Shown here one piece after another: positions 24,791 to 35,260 of a stretch of 64,000 nt of DNA. Origin of the DNA: Serratia bockelmannii (GTDB lineage Bacteria; Pseudomonadota; Gammaproteobacteria; Enterobacterales; Enterobacteriaceae). The notes below the pieces were generated by a model. The model was not told where the DNA came from and searched no databases. It saw nothing but the letters and a program-made list of their open reading frames with translations. The stretch's first letter is position 1. Every line of letters begins with the position of its first letter. Both the position numbers and the translations under genes were made by a program. The stretch covers positions 310,001 to 374,000 of the forward strand of contig NZ_VOUX01000033.1 in assembly GCF_008011855.1 (NCBI RefSeq), in the 5' to 3' direction.

Positions 24791-26505
24791 GTCTCGGCTG
24801 GCTGTGGCTGGTGCACCGCGATATAACGCTGATAGCGCGACGGCTTGAGCCGCGTGGTATCCACCAGCACCAGTCCGTCGATACAGTTGTTGAACGCCGG
24901 ATCGGTGCCGAAGTCGATGAACTGCACCCCACCCGGTTCGCACAGCTCGGTGTATTGCTTGTACAGCGTCGGGATCGAGCAGCCGATGTTGCTGAGCAGG
25001 CTCTTCAGCCGTACCAGATCTTCCTGGTAGTTGTCTCCGGCAAACTGCGCCAACACCTGCGGCAGCGACGCCGGATAAGGCCGGCGCGACTGCGCGAAGG
25101 CGTGATCCGGCGAGAAATAGAGCCGGTAGAAGGCGATCAGCAAATCGCGCGCCGCCAGCGGCATGCCGCCGGAGATCGACACCGGGCCGAACAGATAGCG
25201 ATATTGCGGGTATTTCGACAGATAGGCGCCGATGCCCAGCCACAAATAGTCCAGCCCGCGCTTGCCCCAATAGGCCGGCTGAATGAAGCTGCGCCCCAGT
25301 TCGATGCCCTGCGCCAGGATCGGTTCCATATCGCGGTCGTAATGGAACAGGCTGTTGCTATAGATGCTTTCCAGCCCTTTGCGTTCGATTTGTTCGGCGG
25401 TGGGAATAAAACGATAGGCGCCGACGATCTCCAGCTCTTCCTCATCCCACAGCACCAGGTGGTAGTAATCGTCGTCGTAGCTATCCAGATCGCGGCGGCG
25501 GCCGGATCCTTCCCCCACCGCGCGGAAGGCGATCTCGCGCAGGCGCCCCAGCTCGCGCAGGATTGGCGTACGCGCTTCGTCACGGCGGCGATAGAGGTAG
25601 ATGGTTTTACCGTCCGGCGTTACCCCCAACCGTTCGCAGTTCGCCAACGCCTTTTTCAGCTCCAGACGCTCTTCCGGCAGCGCGATCGGCGACTCGCTGG
25701 CGAACAGCCCCGGTTTGCCCTGGCCCAGGCGATAGACGTGGCGGCGAAAGCGCTCCGCCAGATCCTTGGCGCTGGTGTGGCCGTCGTGCCAGCTGGCGAA
25801 CGGCACACGGCCGCCGACGCGGATCTTGATGCGCCCGCCCCGCTGCTGGAACATTTCACGCACCAGCAGCAGCGTCGACAGCGGCCGATAAACCAGCGAG
25901 GTAAAGTAGAACAGGTTGCTGTTGCGCGCGCTGATGTGGATTGGCACGATCGGCGCGCGCGCCTTGGCGGCCAGGCGCAGAAAGCCGGTATGCCAGTGGC
26001 CATCGCGGATGCCTTTCGGGCTCATGCGCGACACTTCGCCAGCCGGGAACAGGATCAGCGCGCCCTGATTGTCCAGTTGCTGCTGCATCCCTTCAATCTG
26101 TTTGCGGCTGGTTTTATAAGCGACGTTATCCACCGGCACGAACAGGTTGCGCAGCGGCTCGATGTAGGTCAGCAGCTGGCTGGCCACCACTTTCACATCC
26201 GGACGTACCGCCGCGACGGCACGCAGCAGCACCAGGCCGTCGAGCGACCCGATCGGGTGATTGGCCACGAGCACCACCGGCCCCTGGCTCGGGATGTTTT
26301 CCAGATCGCCGTCCACCAGCTCGCAGCTGAGGTTGAAGTAGTCCACCACCTGCTCGATCAGATCGAGCCCTTTCAGGTGGGGATAGTCGGCAGCGAACTG
26401 TTTGAATTCTTTTTCGAAGAGAAGGGTTCTTAGCAGGCTGCGCTGCCAGGCAGGGGTATTGCGGTGTGGAAATGCATCTTGCAACAGAGAATCCAGGCTG
26501 AACAT
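24784..26505 (-). CDS. olsF: bifunctional ornithine-lipid synthase OlsF
   Basis: A 573-residue two-domain acyltransferase. Residues ~60-260 are a PlsC-like O-acyltransferase with VANHPIGSLDG (His83, Asp89) and FPAGEVSRM. Residues ~290-560 are an OlsB/GNAT-like N-acyltransferase (REIAFRAVGEGSGRR, YYHLVLWDEEELEIVGAYRF, FGPVSISGGMP). This order matches OlsF described from Serratia proteamaculans, where the C-terminal half makes lyso-ornithine lipid and the N-terminal half adds the second acyl chain. ATG at 26505 is chosen because AGGAG lies eight bases upstream; the open frame runs further but without a ribosome site. Ornithine lipids are phosphorus-free membrane lipids, often made under phosphate limitation. 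Confidence 0.9.
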   Translation of the reverse strand: MFSLDSLLQDAFPHRNTPAWQRSLLRTLLFEKEFKQFAADYPHLKGLDLIEQVVDYFNLSCELVDGDLENIPSQGPVVLVANHPIGSLDGLVLLRAVAAVRPDVKVVASQLLTYIEPLRNLFVPVDNVAYKTSRKQIEGMQQQLDNQGALILFPAGEVSRMSPKGIRDGHWHTGFLRLAAKARAPIVPIHISARNSNLFYFTSLVYRPLSTLLLVREMFQQRGGRIKIRVGGRVPFASWHDGHTSAKDLAERFRRHVYRLGQGKPGLFASESPIALPEERLELKKALANCERLGVTPDGKTIYLYRRRDEARTPILRELGRLREIAFRAVGEGSGRRRDLDSYDDDYYHLVLWDEEELEIVGAYRFIPTAEQIERKGLESIYSNSLFHYDRDMEPILAQGIELGRSFIQPAYWGKRGLDYLWLGIGAYLSKYPQYRYLFGPVSISGGMPLAARDLLIAFYRLYFSPDHAFAQSRRPYPASLPQVLAQFAGDNYQEDLVRLKSLLSNIGCSIPTLYKQYTELCEPGGVQFIDFGTDPAFNNCIDGLVLVDTTRLKPSRYQRYIAVHQPQPAETA

Positions 26506-26660
26506 CGCGTTATCTCCTGACGTAGTCGCTGCAAACTTAAGCCAGAGCCGTGACTCTGACGTGTCAGTTACATGACAATAAAATGAATCCATCGACTATC
26601 AGGTATAGCAAAGTAATGGCGATTTGGGAGCGAAAGACGCATTTTCGCCCCCACTTGCCC

Positions 26661-28331
26661 TCACATCGGCGCCAACAACGCTTCGATGCGGCGGTTCACC
26701 GCTTCTCGCAGGCGCAGCAGCGGCCCGGCCTGGTGCGGATAACGCTTGAAGGTGATGCGCATGCCCAGTTCGCGTTCGATCAGCCCCTCCACCGTCGCCC
26801 TGTCGGTCAAACTCTCCAACAGCTGCAGCGCGCGCATATCCTGTAGCCCCTGGTGCAGCACCCGCAGACGCAGCGATTCCACCGGCTGCAGATCCTCGCC
26901 CGGATAGACCACGAACGGGTCGCCGGAAGGAAACGCATGGCCGCTGTCGGTCACGGCATAAGGGTTGATGCGTTCGCGCGAATGGGCGCTGTTATAGAAG
27001 TTGAATCCCCAATGCAGGAAGCCGGCGATGCGATACAGATAGAGCTGCACGCCCAATATGCGGTTGCGCGCCGAAGGCTGGGCGAAGAACCGGTTGGCGA
27101 CCTCGGTCTTCTGTACGCAGCAATAATAGGCCCACAGGCCAGGCACCCGGTGTTCGATAAAGGGTTCGATATGATCGGTGGCAGCGACCGGGATTTCCAC
27201 CAGGCCTCGCTGATAGAAAGCGAAATCCGACAGCGCATCGAAGGTGCGAAAGCCATCCAGCAATGGGCGTAGCGCGGCGCTGGCGCGCTGGTAGGCCGCC
27301 AGGTTGTCCAGCGTCGGTTCATCGGAAACATGGAACCACACCTGCCGTTCCAGCCCCCGTTCGCGGAACCAGGCGGTCAACGCCGGCAGCAGCGCCTGCA
27401 GAAAACGCTGGTACGCTTCGCCCTGCGCATCGGTGTGCCAGCCGAAAAGCGGTCGCGCCTCGCCCTGCTCCTCCACCACGATCTTCGGCGCATGTGCCGC
27501 GCCCCATTGGGTAAACAGCGGCGCGATTTCGAAGTGCTCGATGCCCTCTTCCTGCGCCAACGCTATCCACTGCGCCAGGCGGCTGAAATCGAAGTCATAC
27601 CCCTGCGCCGAACGCGACACCCTCACCAACTGCACCGTGGTGCGTTCACCGCCGACGGCGGTATCCAGCGGCGGCGTAAACAGCGGCGTCAGCAGCATAT
27701 TAACCCCGGCCTGCACCGCACAGCGCACAAAGTTGCGCACCGCGCGCCAGTAATCCGGGCTGAACACCGCCAGACGGTAGTAATCCGCCAGGCAGTCGGT
27801 GTGCAACCACTCGGTGTGCAACAGCGTTTGCGGCGGCAACGCCGCCGGCACCAGATGCAGCGTCAGCGTGGCCTCGGCCAGCGCCTCGCCGCTCTGGGCA
27901 TCCCGCAGCCGCAGGGTCAACGGAAAGTCGCCAGCCAGTTGCGCGTCGGCCGGCGGCGTCAAGGTCAGCCACAGGCTGCCATAATAGCGGCAGGCGGCAA
28001 AAAAACGCCGTTGCGGCAGCGGCATCAGCGGATCGGGAAATAAGCCCGGCTCGGTCGTCAGGTAATTCTCATCGGTCTCGCGATAACAGGGAAAACCGCT
28101 CGGCACCGATTGCACCTGACGCACGCTGATATACTCCGCCAGCGGTCCGTCAAGTTGATAACAGAGCTCATGGCGAGTCTCGTTGCCCGGGGTTTGCAAA
28201 CAGTACACTGCCTGCCAGGAAAGCACTTCGTTATTTAACCCGCTCAGCCGATTTTCCACGGCAACGGGCGACATATTTTGGCGATGAAATACTTTCTCCA
28301 GGCAATGAGTAAATATCAGAGACAGGCGCAT
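26661..28331 (-). CDS. GH123/DUF4091-like glycoside hydrolase (putative beta-N-acetylgalactosaminidase)
   Basis: A 556-residue protein: an N-terminal beta-rich domain to about residue 165, then a TIM-barrel-like domain with the DUF4091/Glyco_hydro_123 feel (WAVFSPDYWRAVRNFV-like segment, VWFHVSDEPT, LWAYYCC, GFLHWGFNFYNS). GH123 exo-beta-N-acetylgalactosaminidases use a neighbouring Asp-Glu pair, and D337-E338 here fit. No signal peptide is seen, so it should act in the cytoplasm on an imported glycoside. It is divergent from the sugar ABC operon that continues with GalNAc-type catabolic genes. The assignment rests on motif reading, not on an alignment. Confidence 0.72.
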   Translation of the reverse strand: MRLSLIFTHCLEKVFHRQNMSPVAVENRLSGLNNEVLSWQAVYCLQTPGNETRHELCYQLDGPLAEYISVRQVQSVPSGFPCYRETDENYLTTEPGLFPDPLMPLPQRRFFAACRYYGSLWLTLTPPADAQLAGDFPLTLRLRDAQSGEALAEATLTLHLVPAALPPQTLLHTEWLHTDCLADYYRLAVFSPDYWRAVRNFVRCAVQAGVNMLLTPLFTPPLDTAVGGERTTVQLVRVSRSAQGYDFDFSRLAQWIALAQEEGIEHFEIAPLFTQWGAAHAPKIVVEEQGEARPLFGWHTDAQGEAYQRFLQALLPALTAWFRERGLERQVWFHVSDEPTLDNLAAYQRASAALRPLLDGFRTFDALSDFAFYQRGLVEIPVAATDHIEPFIEHRVPGLWAYYCCVQKTEVANRFFAQPSARNRILGVQLYLYRIAGFLHWGFNFYNSAHSRERINPYAVTDSGHAFPSGDPFVVYPGEDLQPVESLRLRVLHQGLQDMRALQLLESLTDRATVEGLIERELGMRITFKRYPHQAGPLLRLREAVNRRIEALLAPM

Positions 28332-28796
28332 GATATTCTGCCCTCTTTATTTTGGATAAATAAGTGTTGTGGAATTCAGGCTAGCGTCTTTTATCGTCAC
28401 AAACAATAGCCGGCAATAAAAAACGTTCCTGCACCCTCCTCTGACAGCCACAGCAAGATTTTTTTGTTTATTTGCATCACAAAAATGAAAGAAGCTGTAG
28501 CTTGCACAATAAAAATGTTTTTAATCCCCATTATGGTGCAAGGGTTATCAGTTATTCCTATGCCTGCGAAGGCCGCTAAATGCCGCGCCGCCGGGGAAAA
28601 AACCCGCCAAAAGGTTAACGAATTGTGAATAAACACACCTTTCACTTGGCCACCAAAGCCTTTCGATTTTAACAACAATGAAACATTCACGCCCCTTTTT
28701 TGGGCATCCGGGGGTGTATTGACACATTGAAAGTTAAGGGATAGAAAGAATTTACGTTGCGAAAAACGCTATTCGTCGCTCACCGAGGGGAAAGCA
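28332..28796. other. divergent control region between the GH123-like gene and the sugar ABC operon
   Basis: This AT-rich gap of 465 bp has no credible gene. It holds a sigma-70-like promoter for the ABC operon (28719-28747). Several CTTTC/GAAAG elements, including CTTTCACTTG (28639-28648), CTTTCGATTTT (28660-28670) and TTGAAAGTT (28727-28735), resemble those before the DeoR gene and are candidate operator half-sites. A TGTGA at 28624 is not followed by a matching TCACA, so no good CRP site is seen. Confidence 0.6.
28719..28747 (+). promoter_or_regulatory. sigma-70-like promoter of the sugar ABC operon
   Basis: The -35 hexamer TTGACA (28719-28724) is perfect and lies 17 bp from TAGAAA (28742-28747, 4 of 6). 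The spacer contains TTGAAAGTT, a candidate repressor site. The start codon of the binding-protein gene is 50 bp downstream. Confidence 0.65.
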
Positions 28797-30050
28797 ATGT
28801 CACCAATAAAAAATACCGGCCGCCTGCTGGCGCACTCTATTCTTGCCAGTGCAATATTATTACCCACGCTGCTCCACGCCGCAGATAAAATAACATTACG
28901 CTATGCCGTTTGGGACAGAAACCAATTACCCGCCGAACAGGAGATTGCCAATCGCTTTGAACAGGCCAACCCCGATATAAAAATAGAAATAGAATTAACC
29001 CCCTCGGCACAATATTTCGTTAAATTAGATTCCGCAGCCGCCGGCGGCGTGGCGCCGGATATATTCTGGATCAATATGCCTTATTTTGTGCAGTACGCCA
29101 AAAACGGCATTATGGAGCCGCTGGCACCCTATATTAAAGACAGCGGCCTTAAGCTGGACGACGTGGTCGCCAGCTCGGTGAAAGCCTACCAGTACGACGG
29201 CCAGCAGATGGCCATCCCGCGCGACGTCGATTCCATCGCCGTGTGGTACAACAAAAAACTGTTCGATCAGGCCGGCGTCAGCTACCCCACCAGCGACTGG
29301 AGCTGGGACGACCTGCAAAGCAAGGCTACCGCGCTGAAAAACGGGCTGAAAGGCACGGCCTTCCCGCTGGTGATGGATCTCAGCATCGACGGTCAGGACA
29401 GCTACATGAACCTGCTGTTCCAAAACGGCAATCACATCGTGCCGAAAGACGGCCAGCCCACCGACATCGCCAACGACAAATCCCTCTGGGTCTACCAGCA
29501 GCTGCAGGGCATGATGAAAGACGGCCTGATGCCAAGCGCCCAGCAGATGAGCGAAGTCAAAACCGAGAACATCTTCCAGTCCAACCGCGCGGCGATGGTC
29601 TATGCCGGTTCCTGGCTGGCGGCACCGTTCGCCAATAACCCGCTGATCAACGACCACATCGGCGTGGTGATGATGCCCAAAATTGAACGGCAGTCCGGCG
29701 TGGCGCACAGCCTGGCCTTCGCCATGTCGGCCAAAAGCGCCCATAAGCAGGCCGCCTGGAAATATATTGCCTTCATGAGCAGCGAAGCCTCACAGGCTGA
29801 GCTGGCCAAGGTGGTGATCCCGGCCAACAAGACGGCGGCCAAGGTCTGGGCGCAGCAGATTCAGAAAGTCGACGTTTCGCCTTATATCCAGACCCTTGAA
29901 GTGACCCAGGCTTACCCCACCGCCGGCACCAATACGCCGAAGTGGCAGAACATGTGGATCGCCAGCCTGAAGAAGATCTTTATGGGCGCGGACGCTAAGC
30001 AGGAAATGGACAAATCGGTCAAGAAGATCGCGCGCGTCATGGAGCAGTAA
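28797..30050 (+). CDS. periplasmic sugar-binding protein of an ABC importer
   Basis: A 417-residue family-1 extracellular solute-binding protein. The signal peptide (LAHSILASAILLPTLLHAA, cut before DKITL) is followed by LRYAVWDRNQLPAEQEIANRFEQANPDIKIEIELTP. The binding lobes contain PDIFWINMPYFVQYAKNGIMEPLAPYI and the hinge IPRDVDSIAVWYNKKLFDQAGV. It captures an oligosaccharide or amino-sugar glycoside for the two permeases downstream. It opens the operon and is followed by a strong intercistronic hairpin (30059-30090), as in the mal operon. Confidence 0.92.
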   Translation: MSPIKNTGRLLAHSILASAILLPTLLHAADKITLRYAVWDRNQLPAEQEIANRFEQANPDIKIEIELTPSAQYFVKLDSAAAGGVAPDIFWINMPYFVQYAKNGIMEPLAPYIKDSGLKLDDVVASSVKAYQYDGQQMAIPRDVDSIAVWYNKKLFDQAGVSYPTSDWSWDDLQSKATALKNGLKGTAFPLVMDLSIDGQDSYMNLLFQNGNHIVPKDGQPTDIANDKSLWVYQQLQGMMKDGLMPSAQQMSEVKTENIFQSNRAAMVYAGSWLAAPFANNPLINDHIGVVMMPKIERQSGVAHSLAFAMSAKSAHKQAAWKYIAFMSSEASQAELAKVVIPANKTAAKVWAQQIQKVDVSPYIQTLEVTQAYPTAGTNTPKWQNMWIASLKKIFMGADAKQEMDKSVKKIARVMEQ

Positions 30051-30058
30051 TCGCCCCG

Positions 30059-30090
30059 CCGCGGCGCGCAGCCCCGAGCGCGCGCCGCGG
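30059..30090 (+). promoter_or_regulatory. GC-rich intercistronic hairpin after the binding-protein gene
   Basis: The perfect 11-bp arms CCGCGGCGCGC and GCGCGCCGCGG lie in the 78-bp gap between the binding protein and the first permease. No T-tract follows. Such hairpins protect the upstream mRNA and raise binding-protein yield over permease. Confidence 0.6.
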
Positions 30091-30128
30091 TGGACCCACG
30101 ATGAACGTCATAGGTGAGGAATGGCAAC

Positions 30129-31070
30129 ATGTCGCTGGCAGAAACGGCTACGGTCACCCTGAAACCATCCCGGCGCACCGCCCGCCCCGCGCTCAATCGG
30201 CTCGAACGCGCCGAACGCTTCTGGGGCTGGGTGATGATCCTGCCGCTGTTGTTGGGGGTGACGGTGTTTTACCTGATCCCCTTTTTGCAAAACATTTTTT
30301 ACAGCTTTACCGATCTGAACCAGTTCATGCGCTGGAGCAGCATCAGCGTCGATAACTATCTCAACCTGTTCGAAGACGACGACTTCTACACCGCCGCCGC
30401 CAACACCTTGTTCTACGTGGTGGTGTGCGTACCGATCAGCCTGAGCCTGTCGCTGCTGCTGGCGATCGGCCTCAATCAGAACATCCGTGGCAAAGGCCTG
30501 CTGCGCACCCTGCTGTTCCTGCCGGCGGTCACCATGCCTGCGGCGGTGGCCATGGTGTGGCAATGGCTGTTCAACAAGGATTTCGGCCTGATCAACCAGG
30601 CGCTGGGCCTGCTGCACATTGCGCCGGTCGCCTGGCTGTCCGATCCGGACGTGGTGCGCATCAGCGTGTCCATCATCATCATCTGGTCGTCGCTGGCGCT
30701 GAAGATCATCATTTTGCTGGCCGGGCTGCAGAGCATTCCGCGCCAGCTGTACGAGGCGGCGGATATCGACGGCATCGGCACCCTGCGCCGCTTCTTCTGT
30801 ATCACGTTGCCGATGATGGTGCCGACGCTGTTTTTCGTGTCGGTGATGAGCTTTATCGAGATCCTGCAAATCTTCGACGTGGTGTTCCTGATGTTCGACC
30901 GCGCGCTGGTGGAAAACGACGTGATGACCGTCACCAACCTGTTCTACAAGTACGCGTTTTACCTGCAGGAAAAAGGCTACGCTTCCGCCATCACCGTGGT
31001 GCTGTTCGCCGTCACGCTGGTGATCACCCTGATTCAAATGGCGATCGGCAAGCGCCTGAAAGTCAGCTGA
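30129..31070 (+). CDS. sugar ABC permease (MalF/UgpA type)
   Basis: A 313-residue inner-membrane permease with six apparent membrane spans and the EAA-loop EAADIDGIGTLRRFFCITLPMM. ATG 30129 has GAGGA eight bases upstream and is better than the GTG at 30114. It follows the binding-protein gene after the hairpin and pairs with the permease 11 bases downstream. Confidence 0.92.
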   Translation: MSLAETATVTLKPSRRTARPALNRLERAERFWGWVMILPLLLGVTVFYLIPFLQNIFYSFTDLNQFMRWSSISVDNYLNLFEDDDFYTAAANTLFYVVVCVPISLSLSLLLAIGLNQNIRGKGLLRTLLFLPAVTMPAAVAMVWQWLFNKDFGLINQALGLLHIAPVAWLSDPDVVRISVSIIIIWSSLALKIIILLAGLQSIPRQLYEAADIDGIGTLRRFFCITLPMMVPTLFFVSVMSFIEILQIFDVVFLMFDRALVENDVMTVTNLFYKYAFYLQEKGYASAITVVLFAVTLVITLIQMAIGKRLKVS

Positions 31071-31080
31071 GGAGCTGCAC

Positions 31081-31899
31081 ATGAACGCAAGCAAGAAAAC
31101 GCTGGTGTACCTGTTTATGGGGCTGGCGGCGCTGGCCTCGGTGGTGCCCTTTATCTGGATGCTGGTGACCTCGCTGAAAACCCAGGCCGAGAGCATTCAG
31201 ATCCCGCTGACGCTGCTGCCGGCGCACCCTAGCCTGCAGGCCTACGGTCGGGTGATGCACGAAATCCCGTTCGCCGGCTTTTACCTCAACTCGCTGCTGG
31301 CGACTTTCTTCACCGTCACCCTGCAGATGGCGATCGCTACCCTTGCCGCCTATGGCTTCTCGCGCCTGCATTTTCGCGGCCGTGACGCGGTGTTTCTGGT
31401 ATGCGTGTCGATCCTGATGGTGCCCGGTCAGGCATTTCTGATCCCGCAATTCCTGGTGGTACAGAAGCTGGGGCTGGTCAACAGCATCACCGGGTTGGTG
31501 CTGCCGGGCATTTTCAGCGTTTACGCCACCTTCCTGCTGCGCCAGTTCTTCCTGGCGGTACCGAAGGAAATGGAAGAAGCGGCTTTGATCGACGGCTACA
31601 GCTACTTCGCCATCTTCTGGCGCATCATGCTGCCGCTGATCCGGCCAGGCATTATCGCCTGCGTCATCATCAATGGCCTGTGGAGCTGGAACAACCTGAT
31701 GTGGCCGCTGATCGTCAATACCACCACCGAGAAGCTGACGCTGCCGGTTGGCCTCGCCTCGCTCTCCAGCCGCGCCGGGGTGGAATACCCGTTGCTGATG
31801 GCCGGGGCGCTGATGGCGGTGATCCCGATGTTGATGCTGTTCATTATTTTCCAACGCTATTTCATCCAGGGCATCGCCAGCGCCGGGGTGAAAGGCTAA
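31081..31899 (+). CDS. sugar ABC permease (MalG/UgpE type)
   Basis: A 272-residue permease with six spans. VPFIWMLVTSLKTQ at the N-terminus and the EAA-loop EMEEAALIDGYSYFAIFWRIMLPLIRPG are the MalG-type marks. It is the second half of the channel and is 11 bases after the first permease. Confidence 0.93.
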   Translation: MNASKKTLVYLFMGLAALASVVPFIWMLVTSLKTQAESIQIPLTLLPAHPSLQAYGRVMHEIPFAGFYLNSLLATFFTVTLQMAIATLAAYGFSRLHFRGRDAVFLVCVSILMVPGQAFLIPQFLVVQKLGLVNSITGLVLPGIFSVYATFLLRQFFLAVPKEMEEAALIDGYSYFAIFWRIMLPLIRPGIIACVIINGLWSWNNLMWPLIVNTTTEKLTLPVGLASLSSRAGVEYPLLMAGALMAVIPMLMLFIIFQRYFIQGIASAGVKG

Positions 31900-31920
31900 C
31901 GCGCAGACAAGGTAAACGAC

Positions 31921-33033
31921 ATGGCCGGAATTCAGTTAAACAGCGTTAAAAAAGTCTACCCCAACGGTTTCCACGCGCTGCACGGCGTCGATCTGGAAAT
32001 TGAAGACGGGGAATTTATGGTGTTCGTCGGCCCGTCCGGCTGCGCTAAGTCTACCCTGCTGCGGATGATCGCCGGGCTGGAGAGCGTCAGCGAGGGGCAG
32101 ATCCTGATCCACGATCGCTGCGTCAACGACAGCATGCCGAAGGATCGCGGCATCGCCATGGTGTTCCAGAACTATGCGCTGTACCCGCACATGACGGTGT
32201 ACAAGAACATGGCGTTCGGCCTGATCGGCAAAGAGAGCAAGGCCGAGATCGACCGCCGGGTGCGCGACGCGGCGGAAAAACTGGAGATCACCAACCTGCT
32301 GCAGCGCAAGCCGGGCCAGCTTTCCGGCGGCCAGTGCCAGCGGGTGGCGGTCGGCCGAGCCATCGTGCGCAAGCCCAAGGTGTTCCTGTTCGATGAGCCG
32401 CTGTCCAACCTCGACGCAAAGCTGCGAGTGTCGATGCGCGTACAGCTGATCGAACTGCACAACCAGCTGAAGCAGGAAGGCGCCGCCGCCACCATGGTGT
32501 ACGTCACCCACGATCAGGTCGAAGCGATGACCATGGGCGATCGCATTTGCGTGATGAATCGCGGCGCCATCATGCAGGTGGATAAACCGATCAATCTGTA
32601 CCACCACCCCGCCAACCGTTTCGTCGCCGAGTTTATCGGCAGCCCGTCGATGAATTTGCACGATCTGGCGATCGTGCGCGACGGCCAAACGGTGCGGCTG
32701 CGTATCGGCCTGCAGCACCAGCTCGATCTGCCGCCGGCGCTGCAACGGCAGTTGGCCGACTACCCGCATGCGCGGGTGTGTCTCGGCATCCGGCCGGAGT
32801 CCCTGCGGCTGTGTGCGCCCGGCAGCGCCAACTGTTTCCCGGCGCAGATCGTCACCATCGAGCGCATGGGCAACGAAGAGTTGCTGCACTGCGAACTGGC
32901 TGACCTGCGCTTCGTGCTGCGCATGGCGTCGCTGCCGGACTGGGAGCCGCGCCTCGGCGAAAGCATTCATCTGGCATTCGATCTGGCGCGCGCGCATTTG
33001 TTCGACGAGCTCAGCGGCCAAAACCTCAAATAA
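31921..33033 (+). CDS. sugar ABC ATPase (UgpC/MalK/MsmK type)
   Basis: A 370-residue ATPase with Walker A GPSGCAKST (residues ~38-46), Q-loop VFQNYALYPHMTV, signature LSGGQCQRVAVGRAI, Walker B VFLFDEPLSNLDAKLR and switch His in VYVTHDQVEAMTM. A C-terminal OB-type regulatory domain follows residue 240. The Walker A has Ala where Gly is usual (GPSGCGKS); the Lys and Ser that bind phosphate remain. It powers the two adjacent permeases. Confidence 0.93.
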   Translation: MAGIQLNSVKKVYPNGFHALHGVDLEIEDGEFMVFVGPSGCAKSTLLRMIAGLESVSEGQILIHDRCVNDSMPKDRGIAMVFQNYALYPHMTVYKNMAFGLIGKESKAEIDRRVRDAAEKLEITNLLQRKPGQLSGGQCQRVAVGRAIVRKPKVFLFDEPLSNLDAKLRVSMRVQLIELHNQLKQEGAAATMVYVTHDQVEAMTMGDRICVMNRGAIMQVDKPINLYHHPANRFVAEFIGSPSMNLHDLAIVRDGQTVRLRIGLQHQLDLPPALQRQLADYPHARVCLGIRPESLRLCAPGSANCFPAQIVTIERMGNEELLHCELADLRFVLRMASLPDWEPRLGESIHLAFDLARAHLFDELSGQNLK

Positions 33034-33052
33034 CAACAGCGGAGTATCAGCA

Positions 33053-34336
<1,284 letters not shown>

Positions 34337-34339
34337 AGC

Positions 34340-35260
34340 ATGGCCACGACAGAGATGCGTTACGGCTTCGACATCGGCGGCACCAAGATTGAAATGGCCG
34401 CTTACGATCGCCGGCTCAATCAGGTGTTGATCCAGCGGGTGCGCACCCCTACCAGAGATTACGGCGAATTCGTGGCCTGCATCGCCGGGCTGGTCGAGCA
34501 GGCGGATCGCGAACTGCATACGCGCGGCAGCATCGGCATCGGTTTACCGGGGATCACCGATCCCGTCAGCCGCCGCCAGCTGGCGGTCAACGTGCCCTGC
34601 CTGACCGGGCATTGCCTGGCGGATGATTTAACGCGGGCGCTGGCGCGGCCGATCGCCATCGAGAACGATTGCCGCTGTTTCGCGCTGTCGGAAGCCAGTA
34701 CGCCGCAAACCGCACACCTGCCGCTGGTGTTCGGCGCCATCATCGGCACCGGCGCCGGCGGTGGCCTGGTGGTGAACCGGCAACTGCATAAGGGACGCAG
34801 CGGCGTGGCGGGTGAATGGGGCCATATGCCGATCTCGGCCCAGTTGGCGCAGCGTTACGATCTGCCGCTGTTCGGCTGCAACTGTGGGCTGACCGGCTGC
34901 TTTGAGCGCTACGTCTCCGGCAGCGGACTGCTGGCGCTGAGCCGCCATTTCGCCCATCCGGCCGCCGACGTGCCAGCGCTGGTCGCCAGCTATCGTGCCG
35001 GTGATGCGCTCGCGCATCGGCTGATGACGATTTACGTCGACATTCTGGCCAGCGCGCTGGCCGGCTTACAGCTGTTGCTGGATGTTGATGCCTTCGTGCT
35101 GGGCGGTGGATTGTCCAACGTCGGCGAGCTTTACCGGCTGTTGCCGCCGGTGATGCGGCGCTGGCTGCTGCCGGGCGTGGAACCGGCGGCGGTGTTCCCG
35201 CCGGTGCACGGTGACAGCAGCGGCGTACGCGGCGCGGCGCTTTTACGCGCGCCGGCATAA
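34340..35260 (+). CDS. ROK-family sugar kinase (NagK/AgaK-like)
   Basis: A 306-residue ROK kinase. It has the ATP motif FDIGGTKIEM near the N-terminus, GIGLPG, EWGHMPI and the zinc motif CNCGLTGCFERYVSG (C-x-C-x4-C). ROK kinases phosphorylate hexoses and N-acetylhexosamines at C6. In this cluster GalNAc or galactosamine would be the substrate, giving the 6-phosphate used by AgaS. It starts three bases after the Gfo/Idh/MocA gene and closes this transcription unit. Confidence 0.88.
   Translation: MATTEMRYGFDIGGTKIEMAAYDRRLNQVLIQRVRTPTRDYGEFVACIAGLVEQADRELHTRGSIGIGLPGITDPVSRRQLAVNVPCLTGHCLADDLTRALARPIAIENDCRCFALSEASTPQTAHLPLVFGAIIGTGAGGGLVVNRQLHKGRSGVAGEWGHMPISAQLAQRYDLPLFGCNCGLTGCFERYVSGSGLLALSRHFAHPAADVPALVASYRAGDALAHRLMTIYVDILASALAGLQLLLDVDAFVLGGGLSNVGELYRLLPPVMRRWLLPGVEPAAVFPPVHGDSSGVRGAALLRAPA

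Noticed and set aside
24811-26433. 540-codon open frame on the plus strand opposite olsF
   Set aside because: Composition is that of an antisense frame, and olsF has clear domains and a ribosome site.
28624-28639. CRP site before the sugar ABC operon
   Set aside because: TGTGA is followed after six bases by ACACC instead of TCACA.
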